From Pedobacter sp. W3I1 (GTDB taxonomy: Bacteria > Bacteroidota > Bacteroidia > Sphingobacteriales > Sphingobacteriaceae): 64,000 nt of DNA. Each line of letters opens with the position of its first letter. Position 1 is the first letter of the stretch. Made by a program: the position numbers and the translations under genes. A model generated the notes under the pieces. It saw only the letters and a list, made by a program, of their open reading frames with translations. It did no database searches and was not told the origin of the DNA. The stretch covers positions 2,542,001-2,606,000 of the forward strand of contig NZ_JAUSXN010000001.1 in NCBI RefSeq assembly GCF_030816015.1, in the 5' to 3' direction. This document shows, in pieces, positions 1-9,842 of the stretch.

Positions 1-737
1 ACGTTTTTTTTACGGATCAACCCAACGATAAGATCTGGAAATATGATATTGATGGCAAACTGAGTCTGTACATGGATAAATCGGGTAGGGCCAATGGAAC
101 TTATTTTGATAAGAAAGGAAACTTAATTGTGTGTGCCGATGAGCATAATCAAATCTGGTCTATCGATAAAAACAAAAAAATAAAAGTGCTTTTCAGTGAT
201 TATGAAGGCAAAAAGGTTAACGGGCCAAATGATATCTGGTTGGATGCTAAAGGTGGTATTTATTTTACTGACCCCTACTATCAGCGCGATTACTGGACGA
301 GAAAATCGCCTGAGATTCAAGGTCAAAAGGTATATTATCTGCCAAAAGGCAAAAAAGAAGCCATTATTGTGGCCGATGATGTGATAAAACCTAATGGTAT
401 TGTGGGTACGCCAGATGGTAAATTTTTATATGTCGCCGATATGGGCGCGAATAAAACATACCGTTATTCGATTGGTACTAATGCCAGGTTAACAGACAGG
501 CAACTTATCCTTAACCAGCATTCTGACGGGATGACTTTGGATAACAAAGGAAATATTTATGTAACCGGAAAAGGAGTGAACATTTACAAACCTACAGGCG
601 AAAAAATTGGTCATATTGATGTACCTGAAGAGTGGTGTGGTAACATTTGTTTTGGTGGAAAAGATAAAAATTTGCTTTTTATTACGGCTTCAAAATCGCT
701 GTATGTTATTCCTACTAATGCGAAGGGAGTGGAGTAA
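1..737 (+). CDS. SMP-30/gluconolactonase-like protein, 5'-truncated
   Basis: The reading frame is open from the left window edge (in-frame codons begin at base 3), so the first visible ATG at 72 is probably internal. The translation has the blades of a six-bladed propeller: repeated DxxGNIYVT / DAKGGIYFTDP-type strands, an NGPND segment and a late C-G-N-I-C-F-G-G stretch. These are typical of the SMP-30/gluconolaconase/LRE family, calcium-dependent lactonases that open sugar lactones. About 245 residues are present; family members run to about 300, so roughly 50-80 residues and any signal peptide lie outside. It converges on the HTCS gene, with a shared terminator between them. The lactone substrate cannot be read from sequence; a sugar-acid role fits the surrounding polysaccharide loci but is inference. 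Confidence 0.85.
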   Translation, partial: VFFTDQPNDKIWKYDIDGKLSLYMDKSGRANGTYFDKKGNLIVCADEHNQIWSIDKNKKIKVLFSDYEGKKVNGPNDIWLDAKGGIYFTDPYYQRDYWTRKSPEIQGQKVYYLPKGKKEAIIVADDVIKPNGIVGTPDGKFLYVADMGANKTYRYSIGTNARLTDRQLILNQHSDGMTLDNKGNIYVTGKGVNIYKPTGEKIGHIDVPEEWCGNICFGGKDKNLLFITASKSLYVIPTNAKGVE

Positions 738-888
738 TGCTTTGTTATGGTCGTTTAAAGGCATGTAAAGCCAAATAAACAAGGATGAATTAAGCCAATA
801 AAAAAATCTGTTCAGTTTATTCAACCCCTAAAAATATTAAACACATTAATTAGTTTTGGATTCCTACTTATAGGGATAGACGACTATG

Positions 889-920
889 AAAAAGCCCTCT
901 CAGGATTGAAGGGCTTTTTT
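889..920. terminator. Bidirectional rho-independent terminator
   Basis: A ten-base stem (aaaaagccct at 889-898 pairing with agggcttttt at 910-919) with an 11-base loop has A-rich and T-rich flanks, so it can act on both strands. It lies between the convergent lactonase gene and the HTCS gene. The rest of 738-935 shows no gene. Confidence 0.8.
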
Positions 921-935
921 ACTTTTATATCCACG

Positions 936-3518
936 CTAATGTTTTAAGTTCTGCATGTAACCTGTTGGTGTTACTCCGAATTCTTTTTTAAATGCCTTTG
1001 TAAAATAAGATTGTGTTTGTATACCGATCCGGTACATTACCTCTGTCATCAATACATCTTCGGTTTTCATAATTTCAATGGCCTTTCTAAGTCTCGCTGA
1101 ACGTACGAACTCTCCAATCGATTGACCTGTTATCGATTTTATTTTCTGATAGAGTTTCGTTCTGCTCATGCCAATTTCTTTGCATAAATAATCGATATCC
1201 ATTTCAGGGTTAATCATCTCGGCATCAATAATCGACAGTAATTTGGTCAGGAAAGCTTTATCCCTCTCTGAATGGGCAAGTGCTCTTGGCTCAGTATCTT
1301 TATTTTTTAAATAGTGATCTTTAAGTTTTTGCCGTTGCTCGAAAATGTTTTTGATGGTGAGCTGTAAAAGGTTAATATTGATGGGTTTGGTGAAATAAAG
1401 ATCAGCACCCGATTCGGCACCTTCTATCTCAGCCTCGATACTGTTTTTGGCCGTAAGCATTAAAAATGGAATATGGCTGGTTTCTATATCTTCTTTGATA
1501 TGCTTACAAAATTCTGTTCCGTTCATGCCAGGCATCATTACATCACTGATAATCAGATCAGGTAAATTTTTTCGCGCCTGTTCAAGCCCTGAATGTCCAT
1601 CTGCAGCTTCGGTAATTACATAAAAAGGACTTAAGGTATCTTTTAAAAATGTTCTCAGTTCTTCGTTGTCATCTACGATAAGAATACTTGTTGCGGCATC
1701 TGCAGGTATTTGCTCTATACTGACTTGTGTTACTTCAGTTTCCAATTGATAACTGATGCTTTCTAACCGCGTTCCACCAGGTTCATTGTTTTGGCTAAAC
1801 TGTTCGTTTAGTGTGTAATCTGCTTTGCTGCCTGGGATACCGATAATAATTTCTGTTCCTTCGTTGCGCTCGCTGGATACCTGTATCAATCCTTTATGAA
1901 GTATGGTTAAACTTTTTACGAATGCTAAGCCTACGCCAGAACCCAAATGTGTTTCGGTAATCCGGTAATAACGTTCGAATAAATGTTGGATGGAGTCTTT
2001 GGAAATCCCTATTCCATTATCTATGACTTGGAAATAGATGTACGAATTGGCTTCATAATCACTTTTGATCACCAATTGGTTTTCGAAAGCTGGTTTATGA
2101 TCGCTTAGATCGCTAAAAACCTGAAGTTTAAGTGTTCCACCAGATTTAGTGTATTTGATGGAGTTATTAATCAGGTTGAGGATGATTTTTTCGATTACCT
2201 GCCGATCAAACCAGATATCGGCAGGGAGATTTTCTTTTTCTACCGTAAAACTAATTTCTTTTTCAGCTGCCATTTCCGAAAATTCTTCGGCAACCTCATC
2301 AATAAAAAGGTTCAGGTTTCCGTTTACTACGTTTAGCTTTAAAGCGCCTGAAGCAGTTTTTCTAAAATCCATCAGTTCGTTAATCAACCTCAATAGGCGA
2401 TTGGCGTTACGATGAATGGTATTGTAATAACTCTGGAAACTTTCTTGTGTATCTTCTCTCAACAGGCGTTCTATCGGCCCTAATATTAACGATAGGGGTG
2501 TGCGGAACTCATGCGAAATATTGGTGAAAAACTGAAGCTGTGTCTGATGGATTTCTTCTCTTTTTTCTTCCTCTATTCTTCTGATTTCCAATCTGCGTTT
2601 AAAACTTAGTGCTAAATAAGTTAAATAAAGGGCTGTGGCAATCACAATGAGCCTGAACCACCAGGTTGCCCAGAAAGGAGGGGCGATGATGATTTTTAGC
2701 GTTGTTCCGGTGGTATTCCAAATATTATCGTTGTTCGATGCCCTAACCTTAAAAGTATAGGTTCCCGGATCGAGGTTGGTATAAAATGCCTGCTTCGCAT
2801 GGCCTGCAAAAATCCAGTCTTTATCTTCACCTTCTAATCGATAAGCATAGTTATTATTTTCATTGGCCACATAATTTAAAGCGGCAAAACGGAATGATAT
2901 CGAAGCCTGATCATAATCAAGTTTAATTTCTTTGGTATAGCTAATGTCGTTTTCGAGTACAGAACCTTCTGTGTTTGGTAAGATTTTTTGATTGAAGATC
3001 TGAAACTCTGTGAGGTAAACAGGCGGAATAAACTTATTGGTTTTGATATCGTCAGTAAAAAATGAATTGAAACCATTTATTCCCCCAAAAAACATTTCCC
3101 CATTCTGTGTTTTTAAATAGGCATTGGTCTCGAATTCAAGTCCTTGCAAACCATCACCGGTATTGTATTTCTTAAAGGTTTCATTTTGCGGATTAAATCT
3201 GGTAAGGCCATGGGCGGTCGAAATCCAGAAATTGCCTTTGTCATCTTCGATAATTCCTTTTATAAACTCGGTTGATAAACCTGCTTTGGTGGTATATAGT
3301 TCAAATTTGTTCTTTGCACGGTTAAAACGGTAAAGCCCGGCCTGCCCGATCCATAAATTTCCTTTACTATCGATAAAAATTACCCTTAAATCCGGCCGTT
3401 TTCCACCGCCCATAAAATAATGGGTAAATACCTGGGTATGGAGGTTATAACAGTTTAAACCACCATCATCAGTGCCGATCCAAAGGTTTTTTATATTGAT
3501 CTTCATTAATGGCGACAA
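936..3518 (-). CDS. Hybrid two-component system (HTCS), C-terminal part after frameshift
   Basis: This is the downstream frame of a split HTCS, 860 codons from the first in-frame ATG, though that ATG is probably not a real start. Visible order: last propeller blades (about 10-150), Y_Y_Y domain (about 200-275), one membrane helix (about 285-305), HisKA with phospho-acceptor His336 in SHEFRTP, HATPase with N box NLINNS (448-453), DNGIGI (500-505) and GSGVGL, receiver domain with Asp659 and Lys711, and a C-terminal AraC-type HTH (about 755-858). All catalytic residues are present. HTCS proteins sense an oligosaccharide in the periplasm and activate the adjacent Sus-like operon. Being divergent from the galactan operon at 5212, it is its likely regulator. 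Without the upstream half this piece lacks most of the sensor. Confidence 0.85.
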   Translation of the reverse strand: MSPLMKINIKNLWIGTDDGGLNCYNLHTQVFTHYFMGGGKRPDLRVIFIDSKGNLWIGQAGLYRFNRAKNKFELYTTKAGLSTEFIKGIIEDDKGNFWISTAHGLTRFNPQNETFKKYNTGDGLQGLEFETNAYLKTQNGEMFFGGINGFNSFFTDDIKTNKFIPPVYLTEFQIFNQKILPNTEGSVLENDISYTKEIKLDYDQASISFRFAALNYVANENNNYAYRLEGEDKDWIFAGHAKQAFYTNLDPGTYTFKVRASNNDNIWNTTGTTLKIIIAPPFWATWWFRLIVIATALYLTYLALSFKRRLEIRRIEEEKREEIHQTQLQFFTNISHEFRTPLSLILGPIERLLREDTQESFQSYYNTIHRNANRLLRLINELMDFRKTASGALKLNVVNGNLNLFIDEVAEEFSEMAAEKEISFTVEKENLPADIWFDRQVIEKIILNLINNSIKYTKSGGTLKLQVFSDLSDHKPAFENQLVIKSDYEANSYIYFQVIDNGIGISKDSIQHLFERYYRITETHLGSGVGLAFVKSLTILHKGLIQVSSERNEGTEIIIGIPGSKADYTLNEQFSQNNEPGGTRLESISYQLETEVTQVSIEQIPADAATSILIVDDNEELRTFLKDTLSPFYVITEAADGHSGLEQARKNLPDLIISDVMMPGMNGTEFCKHIKEDIETSHIPFLMLTAKNSIEAEIEGAESGADLYFTKPININLLQLTIKNIFEQRQKLKDHYLKNKDTEPRALAHSERDKAFLTKLLSIIDAEMINPEMDIDYLCKEIGMSRTKLYQKIKSITGQSIGEFVRSARLRKAIEIMKTEDVLMTEVMYRIGIQTQSYFTKAFKKEFGVTPTGYMQNLKH

Positions 3519-5019
3519 TATTGTTTCCAGTTAATTTACTGCCGTTTTTCCCCTCGGTAATGCGTTTAAACTGTTTGTTTTGTGCATCGAAAAGGTTCAA
3601 ACCGCCATAGTAGGTGCCTATCCAGATATTTCCGTTGCTGTCTTCAAAAGATTTTTGAACGTAATCCGAAGAAATAGAAGTTGGGCTGGCGTTGTGGTTA
3701 AAACGGGTAAAAGAGCCATCGCTGTGCATAAGGTTTAACCCGCCTGCCCAGGTACCAACGAGTAACAAACCGCTTTTTGTTTCGGTGATATCCAGAATAG
3801 CATCAGCGCCTATGCTTTTGGGGTTGAAAGGATTATAGCGGTGGTGGATAAAGGTTTTGCTGGTTTTGTTGTAAATATCGAGTCCGCCACCATCGGTTCC
3901 GATATAAATATTGCCAGCTTTATCCTCGTGGAATGCCCTAACATCGTTATAACTTAAGCTGTTTTTGTTGGGTTCCTGACGCACCAGTTTAAATTTTTCT
4001 GCCTGCGGACTATATAAATTTACCCCTCCGCGGTGTGTGCCGATCCATAAGTTTTCCTGTTGATCGACAAAAAGTGCCGAAACCGTGCGTTGCGATAAAC
4101 TAAAGGTATTACCAGGTTCATTCTGGTAATGTGCAAAAGTTTCAGTTTTTGGATCAAAAAGATTCAAACCTCCGTTAATGCCACCGATCCATATCTTTTT
4201 TTGCTTATCGAAAACAATAGCCCTTACCAAATTGCTGCCAATACTGCTGCTGTTTTTTTCCTGATGCTGGTAGGTTTTAATCGTATTTTTGTCAGGATTG
4301 AAATGGATTAAGCCATTTTCTTCTGTTCCAAACCAAAAAGAACCATCGGCGTCTTTCTTAATTACCCTGAAGGTTTCATTCTCTAAACCTTTTATGGCTG
4401 TGGATCTACCAGATTTAAGGTCTAAAACATGGATGCCAGCATCGGTTGCCATCCAGATGTTTCCGGTAGCATCACAGTACAGATCGTTGATGTAATCTTT
4501 TCGGTCGCTTTTTGTCTGATCAGATGGGTATGGATATCGGCTAAAGGTATTTGAAGTTTTATCGAGCAGGTTCAGCCCACCTCCATAAGTGCCTACCCAA
4601 ATTCCTTTGTTGGTTTCTTTAACTGAGGTAACGATGTTATTGGTTTGGTTCTTATTGTCTTTAGATCTGTAGGTTACAAAATTGTTTTTCTCGGCATTAA
4701 ACCTGTTTAGTCCGTCGGATGTACCGATCCATAGGTTATGGTTCTGGTCTTCAAAGATACACCTGATGAAATTATCGCTGATGCTGTTTCCGTTTTTATT
4801 GTGTTTGAAAACGGTGATCTGATTGCCATCGTATTTATTCAAACCATCGCGTGTACCAAACCAGATGAAACCCCGATGATCTTGAAAGATGCATTCGATG
4901 GTACTGTTCGACAGTCCATCTTCGACACTAACGTGTTTAAATTTTAAATTTTGTGCGCTAACGTTTCCTATCAAAAAAATAAAGAGGAGCAGGAAAAAAG
5001 TTCTCGTTAGTGTGTTCAT
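3469..5019 (-). CDS. Hybrid two-component system (HTCS), N-terminal sensor part, frameshifted
   Basis: This 516-codon frame starts with a clear signal peptide (cut near VSA-QN) and then repeats of about 45 residues ending in W(I/F)GT-x-x-GGLN/GLNRF. These are the regulator-propeller blades of the HTCS periplasmic sensor. It ends in an unnatural tail (KKPLDRH) just where the next blade should read NLWIGTDDGGLN. That blade continues in the +1 frame at 936-3518. The frames meet at a run of six A on the coding strand (window 3487-3492). Removing one A restores a continuous protein of about 1,365 residues, the normal HTCS length. The cause may be a sequencing error, a true mutation, or slippage at the A run; sequence alone cannot decide. 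The only in-frame start after a signal-peptide-like sequence is at 5019. Confidence 0.85.
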   Translation of the reverse strand: MNTLTRTFFLLLFIFLIGNVSAQNLKFKHVSVEDGLSNSTIECIFQDHRGFIWFGTRDGLNKYDGNQITVFKHNKNGNSISDNFIRCIFEDQNHNLWIGTSDGLNRFNAEKNNFVTYRSKDNKNQTNNIVTSVKETNKGIWVGTYGGGLNLLDKTSNTFSRYPYPSDQTKSDRKDYINDLYCDATGNIWMATDAGIHVLDLKSGRSTAIKGLENETFRVIKKDADGSFWFGTEENGLIHFNPDKNTIKTYQHQEKNSSSIGSNLVRAIVFDKQKKIWIGGINGGLNLFDPKTETFAHYQNEPGNTFSLSQRTVSALFVDQQENLWIGTHRGGVNLYSPQAEKFKLVRQEPNKNSLSYNDVRAFHEDKAGNIYIGTDGGGLDIYNKTSKTFIHHRYNPFNPKSIGADAILDITETKSGLLLVGTWAGGLNLMHSDGSFTRFNHNASPTSISSDYVQKSFEDSNGNIWIGTYYGGLNLFDAQNKQFKRITEGKNGSKLTGNNIVAINEDQYKKPLDRH

Positions 5020-5211
5020 TTGACGGTTTATGCAGACAGTTCTGAGCCGATAAAGATAATTGATTTTTTATCAGGAATAGGTTGATGGATGTAATTTATA
5101 GCGATTTAAACCAATAATATGTCGATTAGCACAAAAGAAATGAACGATAGCACAAGGCGGGCAATGCCATAAACCCTTCATTTGTATCGTTAATTCTAAC
5201 CATAATATTCT

Positions 5212-8196
5212 ATGCACATTTTTACATCTTTCTTCAAGAGTAACAAGCGAATGTTAATGCTTTTACTACTGATTTTTACCCATGGATATCTTTTTGCACA
5301 GCAGGCGACCATTGCCGGTGTTGTTAAATCAGCACCCGATAATTTAGGAATGCCGGGCGTAAGTGTTCGCTTAAAAGGAACGGCGATTGCCACCTCTACT
5401 GATGCAAATGGAAACTTTAGTATCAAGATACCTGCGAAAGCCGGGATTCTCGAATTCACCTCGGTGGGTTATAAAGTTCAGGAAGTACAAGTTTCTAAAA
5501 CCACAACTTTAACCATCACTTTAATCGAAGATGCTTCTACCTTAAACGATGTAGTTGTTGTAGGTTACGGAACCACGCGAAAACAAGATCTTACGGGTTC
5601 TGTAGCAGTTGTTGGTGTAAAGGATTTCCAAAAAGGAAGTATCAGCACACCAGAGCAAATGTTATCAGGTAAGGTATCAGGGGTTTCGATTACTTCAAAC
5701 AGTGGTCAGCCGGGAAGTGGCAGTACCATCCGTATCCGTGGAGGTTCGTCATTAAATGCAAGTAACGATCCATTATTTGTTATAGACGGTGTACCTTTAG
5801 AAAGCGGTGGTGTTTCGGGTGCATCAAATCCTTTGAGTTTCATTAACCCTAACGATATTGAAACCTTTACGGTTTTAAAGGACGCATCAGCAGCAGCCAT
5901 TTATGGTGCAAGAGCTTCAAATGGTGTAATTATCATCACCACAAAAAAAGGCTTGGGTGATGCCTTAAAAGTGACATTTAATTCGGTAAACTCTGTTTCT
6001 AAATTAAGCAAACAGTTAGATGTATTGAGTGCTGATGAAATCCGTGCGATTGTAAACGCTAAAGGTACTTCAGCGCAAAAAGCGCAGTTGGGTACATTTA
6101 ATACCAATTGGCAGGATTTAATTTATCAGGATGGTTTTTCTACCGATAACAACATCAGCATTAGCGGAGGAATCAAAAAATTGCCTTACCGTTTATCAAT
6201 TGGTTATCAAAATCAAACAGGCGTATTACGTACCGATGAATTGCAGAAAACCTCAGCTGCCCTTGTGTTTAACCCAAGATTTTTTGATAATCACCTAAAA
6301 CTGGATATTAACCTTAAGGGAAGTATGCAGAAAACGCGTTTTGCAAATACTTCAGCGATCGGCGGGGCAGTGAGTTTCGATCCTACGCAAGCCACTTATA
6401 CCAACCGATCTGATTATAATGGTTATTGGGAATGGTTAGATCCCAGTACACCAACGGGCCTGGTTAATTTGGTTGGGCGTAACCCGGTTGGTTTATTAGA
6501 ACAAAGAGAAGATCGTGCGAAACCAATGCGTAGTATCGGTAATGTTCAGCTTGATTATAGCTTTCACTTCCTGCCAGAATTACATGCCAATTTAAATGCT
6601 GCTTATGATGTAGCCTCAGGCAAAGGAACGGTTTACGTAGATCCAAATGCTGCAGAATCGATTTTAAGCAATGGAGTAAGCAATCAGTATAAGCAAAACA
6701 GAAGAAATACCGTTCTGGATTTTTACCTGAACTACATTAAAGAATTTAAATCGATTAAAAGTAGGATAGATGCAACAGCAGGTTATTCTTACAATGATTA
6801 TTTAACTACGCAATACAATTATCCAAGTTTTGACGCTTATGGAACTAAAGTAGTGAACTCTGATCCTGCTTTTGCTTTTAATAAACCTCAATATCGTTTG
6901 ATCTCTTATTTTGGAAGATTAAATTATAATTATGATGATCGGTTTCTACTAACAGCAACAATCCGTAGGGATGGCTCATCCCGTTTCGGGCCTTCTTTTA
7001 AATACGGTGTTTTCCCTTCGGCCGCCCTGGCGTGGACGATTAAAAATGAATCTTTCCTTAAGGATAGTAAAATCGTTTCTGCATTGAAACTACGTTTGGG
7101 TTATGGTGTTACCGGCCAGCAAGACGGAATCGGTAATTATGGCTATATGTCTACATACGGTTTGAGTGCATTAAATGCCTCTTATCAGTTTGGAAATACA
7201 TTTTACCAGATGTATCGTCCAAGTGCCTACATTGCTAATATTAAGTGGGAAGAAACTGCAACCGCCAATATTGGTTTAGATTTCGGATTTTTGGATAACC
7301 GTATTACAGGTACACTGGAAGTTTATCAAAAGAAAACCAGCGATTTGTTGAATTTAATTCCTCAGCCTGCCGGAACTAATTTTGCTGCTAACGCGATTGT
7401 GAATGTCGGGGATATGGAAAACAAAGGTGTTGAGCTTACCTTAGGGTTTAATCCAGTTCGAGAAAAAGATTTCAATTGGGATTTCAGCTTCAATGCCACT
7501 TATAACAAAAACACCATTACCAATTTAACGGTGGTGCCAAACGATCCAAATTATGGAGGTTTCCCTAGTGGGACAATTGCCGGTGGGGTTGGTGGACAAA
7601 ATGCCTTTATCAATGCCGTTGGCGGACCAAAAAATACCTTCAACCTGTTTGAACAGACTTACGATCAGAACGGAAACCCAATTGAGGGTGTTTATGTAGA
7701 TCAGAATGGCGATGGTGTAATCAATCAGAACGATTTCAAAAAAGGAAAACAAGCAGATCCAAAAGTATTTCTGGGTTTTAGCAATAACCTGAGCTATAAA
7801 AAATGGAACCTGTCTTTCACTTTGAGGGCTAATTTAGGCAACTACGTTTACAACAATAACTATAGCCAAAGCGGTAATTTAAACCAGATTTTAGGAACGG
7901 CCATTATTTTAAATGCATCGCCAAACTACCTCACTACCAATTTTAAAACGCAGCAGTTATTGAGCGATTATTATGTTCAAAATGCTTCTTTTTTAAGAAT
8001 GGACAATGTTAATCTGGGTTATGCCTTTGGTAAGATCTTAAAAACCAAAGCAAACTTAGGCTTAACCGCTAGTGTACAGAATGTGTTCGTAATTACCAAA
8101 TACAAAGGCCTGGATCCAGAGGTGGCCTCCGGAGTGGATAACAACATCTACCCACGACCAAGGATATTCTCTCTAGGCTTAAATGTTAATTTCTAA
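5212..8196 (+). CDS. SusC/RagA-family TonB-linked outer membrane transporter (galactan locus)
   Basis: 994 residues. A signal peptide (hydrophobic LMLLLLIF, cut near LFA-QQ) is followed by a carboxypeptidase-D-like regulatory domain (about 32-110) and the SusC linker NDVVVVGYG(T). The plug domain (about 115-240) holds the IRIRGGSS and FVIDGVP motifs and ends in GVIIITTKKG; a long TonB-receptor barrel ends in an aromatic-rich strand (LGLNVNF). It imports oligosaccharides across the outer membrane with its SusD partner, powered by TonB. It is the first gene of the locus, with 28 bases to the preferred susD start, and is divergent from the HTCS. Met1 gives a long N-terminus; Met14 is an alternative start. 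The substrate, beta-1,4-galactan oligosaccharides, is inferred from the GH53 and GH2 neighbours. Confidence 0.95.
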   Translation: MHIFTSFFKSNKRMLMLLLLIFTHGYLFAQQATIAGVVKSAPDNLGMPGVSVRLKGTAIATSTDANGNFSIKIPAKAGILEFTSVGYKVQEVQVSKTTTLTITLIEDASTLNDVVVVGYGTTRKQDLTGSVAVVGVKDFQKGSISTPEQMLSGKVSGVSITSNSGQPGSGSTIRIRGGSSLNASNDPLFVIDGVPLESGGVSGASNPLSFINPNDIETFTVLKDASAAAIYGARASNGVIIITTKKGLGDALKVTFNSVNSVSKLSKQLDVLSADEIRAIVNAKGTSAQKAQLGTFNTNWQDLIYQDGFSTDNNISISGGIKKLPYRLSIGYQNQTGVLRTDELQKTSAALVFNPRFFDNHLKLDINLKGSMQKTRFANTSAIGGAVSFDPTQATYTNRSDYNGYWEWLDPSTPTGLVNLVGRNPVGLLEQREDRAKPMRSIGNVQLDYSFHFLPELHANLNAAYDVASGKGTVYVDPNAAESILSNGVSNQYKQNRRNTVLDFYLNYIKEFKSIKSRIDATAGYSYNDYLTTQYNYPSFDAYGTKVVNSDPAFAFNKPQYRLISYFGRLNYNYDDRFLLTATIRRDGSSRFGPSFKYGVFPSAALAWTIKNESFLKDSKIVSALKLRLGYGVTGQQDGIGNYGYMSTYGLSALNASYQFGNTFYQMYRPSAYIANIKWEETATANIGLDFGFLDNRITGTLEVYQKKTSDLLNLIPQPAGTNFAANAIVNVGDMENKGVELTLGFNPVREKDFNWDFSFNATYNKNTITNLTVVPNDPNYGGFPSGTIAGGVGGQNAFINAVGGPKNTFNLFEQTYDQNGNPIEGVYVDQNGDGVINQNDFKKGKQADPKVFLGFSNNLSYKKWNLSFTLRANLGNYVYNNNYSQSGNLNQILGTAIILNASPNYLTTNFKTQQLLSDYYVQNASFLRMDNVNLGYAFGKILKTKANLGLTASVQNVFVITKYKGLDPEVASGVDNNIYPRPRIFSLGLNVNF

Positions 8197-8224
8197 GATG
8201 ATGAACTGCTTTAAAACAAAATAT

Positions 8225-9832
8225 ATGAAACCACGTGTTTTACAATTATTCACGCTAGTTTGTGCTATTGGCATACTGGCCACATCGTGCAACAAACTAG
8301 ATTTAGTGCCTACAAATGATCTTACTGCTGATAAAGTGTATACCTCGGCGGCTGGTTATAAACAATCATTAGCCAAGGTGTATGGTGCTTTTGCCCTTAC
8401 CGGAAATGCATCGGTAGGTCAGCCTGATATTCCGGTAGAGATTATTAAGGATGAAGGAAACTCTGATTTCCTTCGTTTATACTGGAATTTGCAGGAATTA
8501 ACAACCGACGAGGCTGTTTGGTCCTGGCAGAATGATGCCGGAATCCAAGGCTTGCATGAAATGACCTGGTCGTCGATTAATTCGATTATCAATGGTTTAT
8601 ATTACCGTTCATTTTTCCAGATTACACTTTGTAATGATTTTATCAACCAATCGTCTGACGATAATTTAAGCAAAAGAGGAATTGTTGGTGCTGATGCAGA
8701 TCAGGTGCGTAAGTTTAGAGCCGAAGCACGTTTTATCAGGGCTTATCAATACGCTGTATTGATGGATATTTATGGAAACCCACCACTGGTTACCGAAACT
8801 GCCGAAATTGGTGGTAAAGATTTGCCCAAACAAATTGCCCGTAAAGATTTATTCGCTTATGTAGAATCAGAACTTAAAGCGATTGAAAATGATTTAGCCG
8901 CACCAAAAGCCAACGAATATGGCCGTGCCGATCGGGCTGCATCATGGGCTTTGTTATCGAGGATTTATCTAAATGCGGAGGTATATACCGGTACGGCCAG
9001 GTATACCGATGCGATTACCTATTGCAACAAAATTACCGCTGCAGGTTATACGCTTCATGGTAATTACCGCGAACTAACCATTGCCGATAATCACTTAAAT
9101 ACAGACGAGAACATTTTTACCATTAATTATGATGGCACCAATACCCAGAATTTTGGAGGGACTACTTACCTGATGCATGGGCCGGCACACGTACCAGCTG
9201 AAGTTTCAGGCTCTAACGGCGATTGGGGCGGTTTGAGGATTACCCAGCAGTTTGTCAATCTTTTTGCCGATAAAACAGGTGCAACGGATACAAGGGCACA
9301 GTTTTATATGTCGGGCCAAAACTTGGAAGTGAATGATTTATACACTTCGAATGATGGTTACTCAAGCACTAAATTTCGTAATAAAACCCGTTCAGGTGGT
9401 CCGGCACCGCATCAGGATGTGGCCAAAGACTTTTCGGATATCGATTTTCCACTTTTCCGTTTAGGAGAAACCTATTTAACTTATGCGGAAGCCGTTTTGC
9501 GTGGTGGTACTGGTGGTAGTTTAACACAAGCGTTAACGTACATTAACCAGTTGCGTAGCCGTGCATATAACGGAAGTGTAGCAGGAAACATCACCTCGAG
9601 CGCTTTAACCACTGATTTTATTTTAGATGAACGTGGACGTGAACTTTGGTACGAAGCCACCCGCAGAACAGATTTGATCCGTTTCGGAAAATTTACCACA
9701 GCCGCTTATTTATGGGCATGGAAAGGTGGGGTTAAAGGCGGTACAGCTGTAAATGGCAAATACAATCTTTATCCATTGCCGCCAACTGATCTTTCGGCCA
9801 ATCCAAATCTTCGTCAGAATACAGGTTATTAA
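8225..9832 (+). CDS. SusD/RagB-family nutrient-binding outer membrane lipoprotein (galactan locus)
   Basis: Starting at the ATG at 8225 gives 535 residues with a classic lipoprotein signal (KPRVLQLF..., lipobox LATSC). An upstream in-frame ATG at 8183 would overlap susC by 14 bases and put 14 charged residues before the signal, so I reject it. The body has SusD hallmarks: the N-terminal LDLVPTNDLTADKVY segment, FRAEARFIRAYQYAVLMDIYGNPPLV (TPR-type helices), a C-terminal FPLFRLGETYLTYAEAVLRGG helix, and LDERGRELWYEATRRTDLIRFG. SusD forms the lid of the SusC barrel on the cell surface and binds glycan. It is directly followed by the SusE-like gene. Confidence 0.95.
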   Translation: MKPRVLQLFTLVCAIGILATSCNKLDLVPTNDLTADKVYTSAAGYKQSLAKVYGAFALTGNASVGQPDIPVEIIKDEGNSDFLRLYWNLQELTTDEAVWSWQNDAGIQGLHEMTWSSINSIINGLYYRSFFQITLCNDFINQSSDDNLSKRGIVGADADQVRKFRAEARFIRAYQYAVLMDIYGNPPLVTETAEIGGKDLPKQIARKDLFAYVESELKAIENDLAAPKANEYGRADRAASWALLSRIYLNAEVYTGTARYTDAITYCNKITAAGYTLHGNYRELTIADNHLNTDENIFTINYDGTNTQNFGGTTYLMHGPAHVPAEVSGSNGDWGGLRITQQFVNLFADKTGATDTRAQFYMSGQNLEVNDLYTSNDGYSSTKFRNKTRSGGPAPHQDVAKDFSDIDFPLFRLGETYLTYAEAVLRGGTGGSLTQALTYINQLRSRAYNGSVAGNITSSALTTDFILDERGRELWYEATRRTDLIRFGKFTTAAYLWAWKGGVKGGTAVNGKYNLYPLPPTDLSANPNLRQNTGY

Positions 9833-9842
9833 TCTAAAAAAT

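Noticed and set aside
5020..5211. Promoter motif between the HTCS and the galactan susC
   Set aside because: ttcatttg near 5178 only partly fits TAnnTTTG and no -33 box is visible, so I do not annotate it, though a divergent promoter must exist here.
8183..8224. Upstream ATG for the first SusD gene
   Set aside because: It would add 14 polar residues before a perfect lipoprotein signal and overlap susC; ATG 8225 is better.
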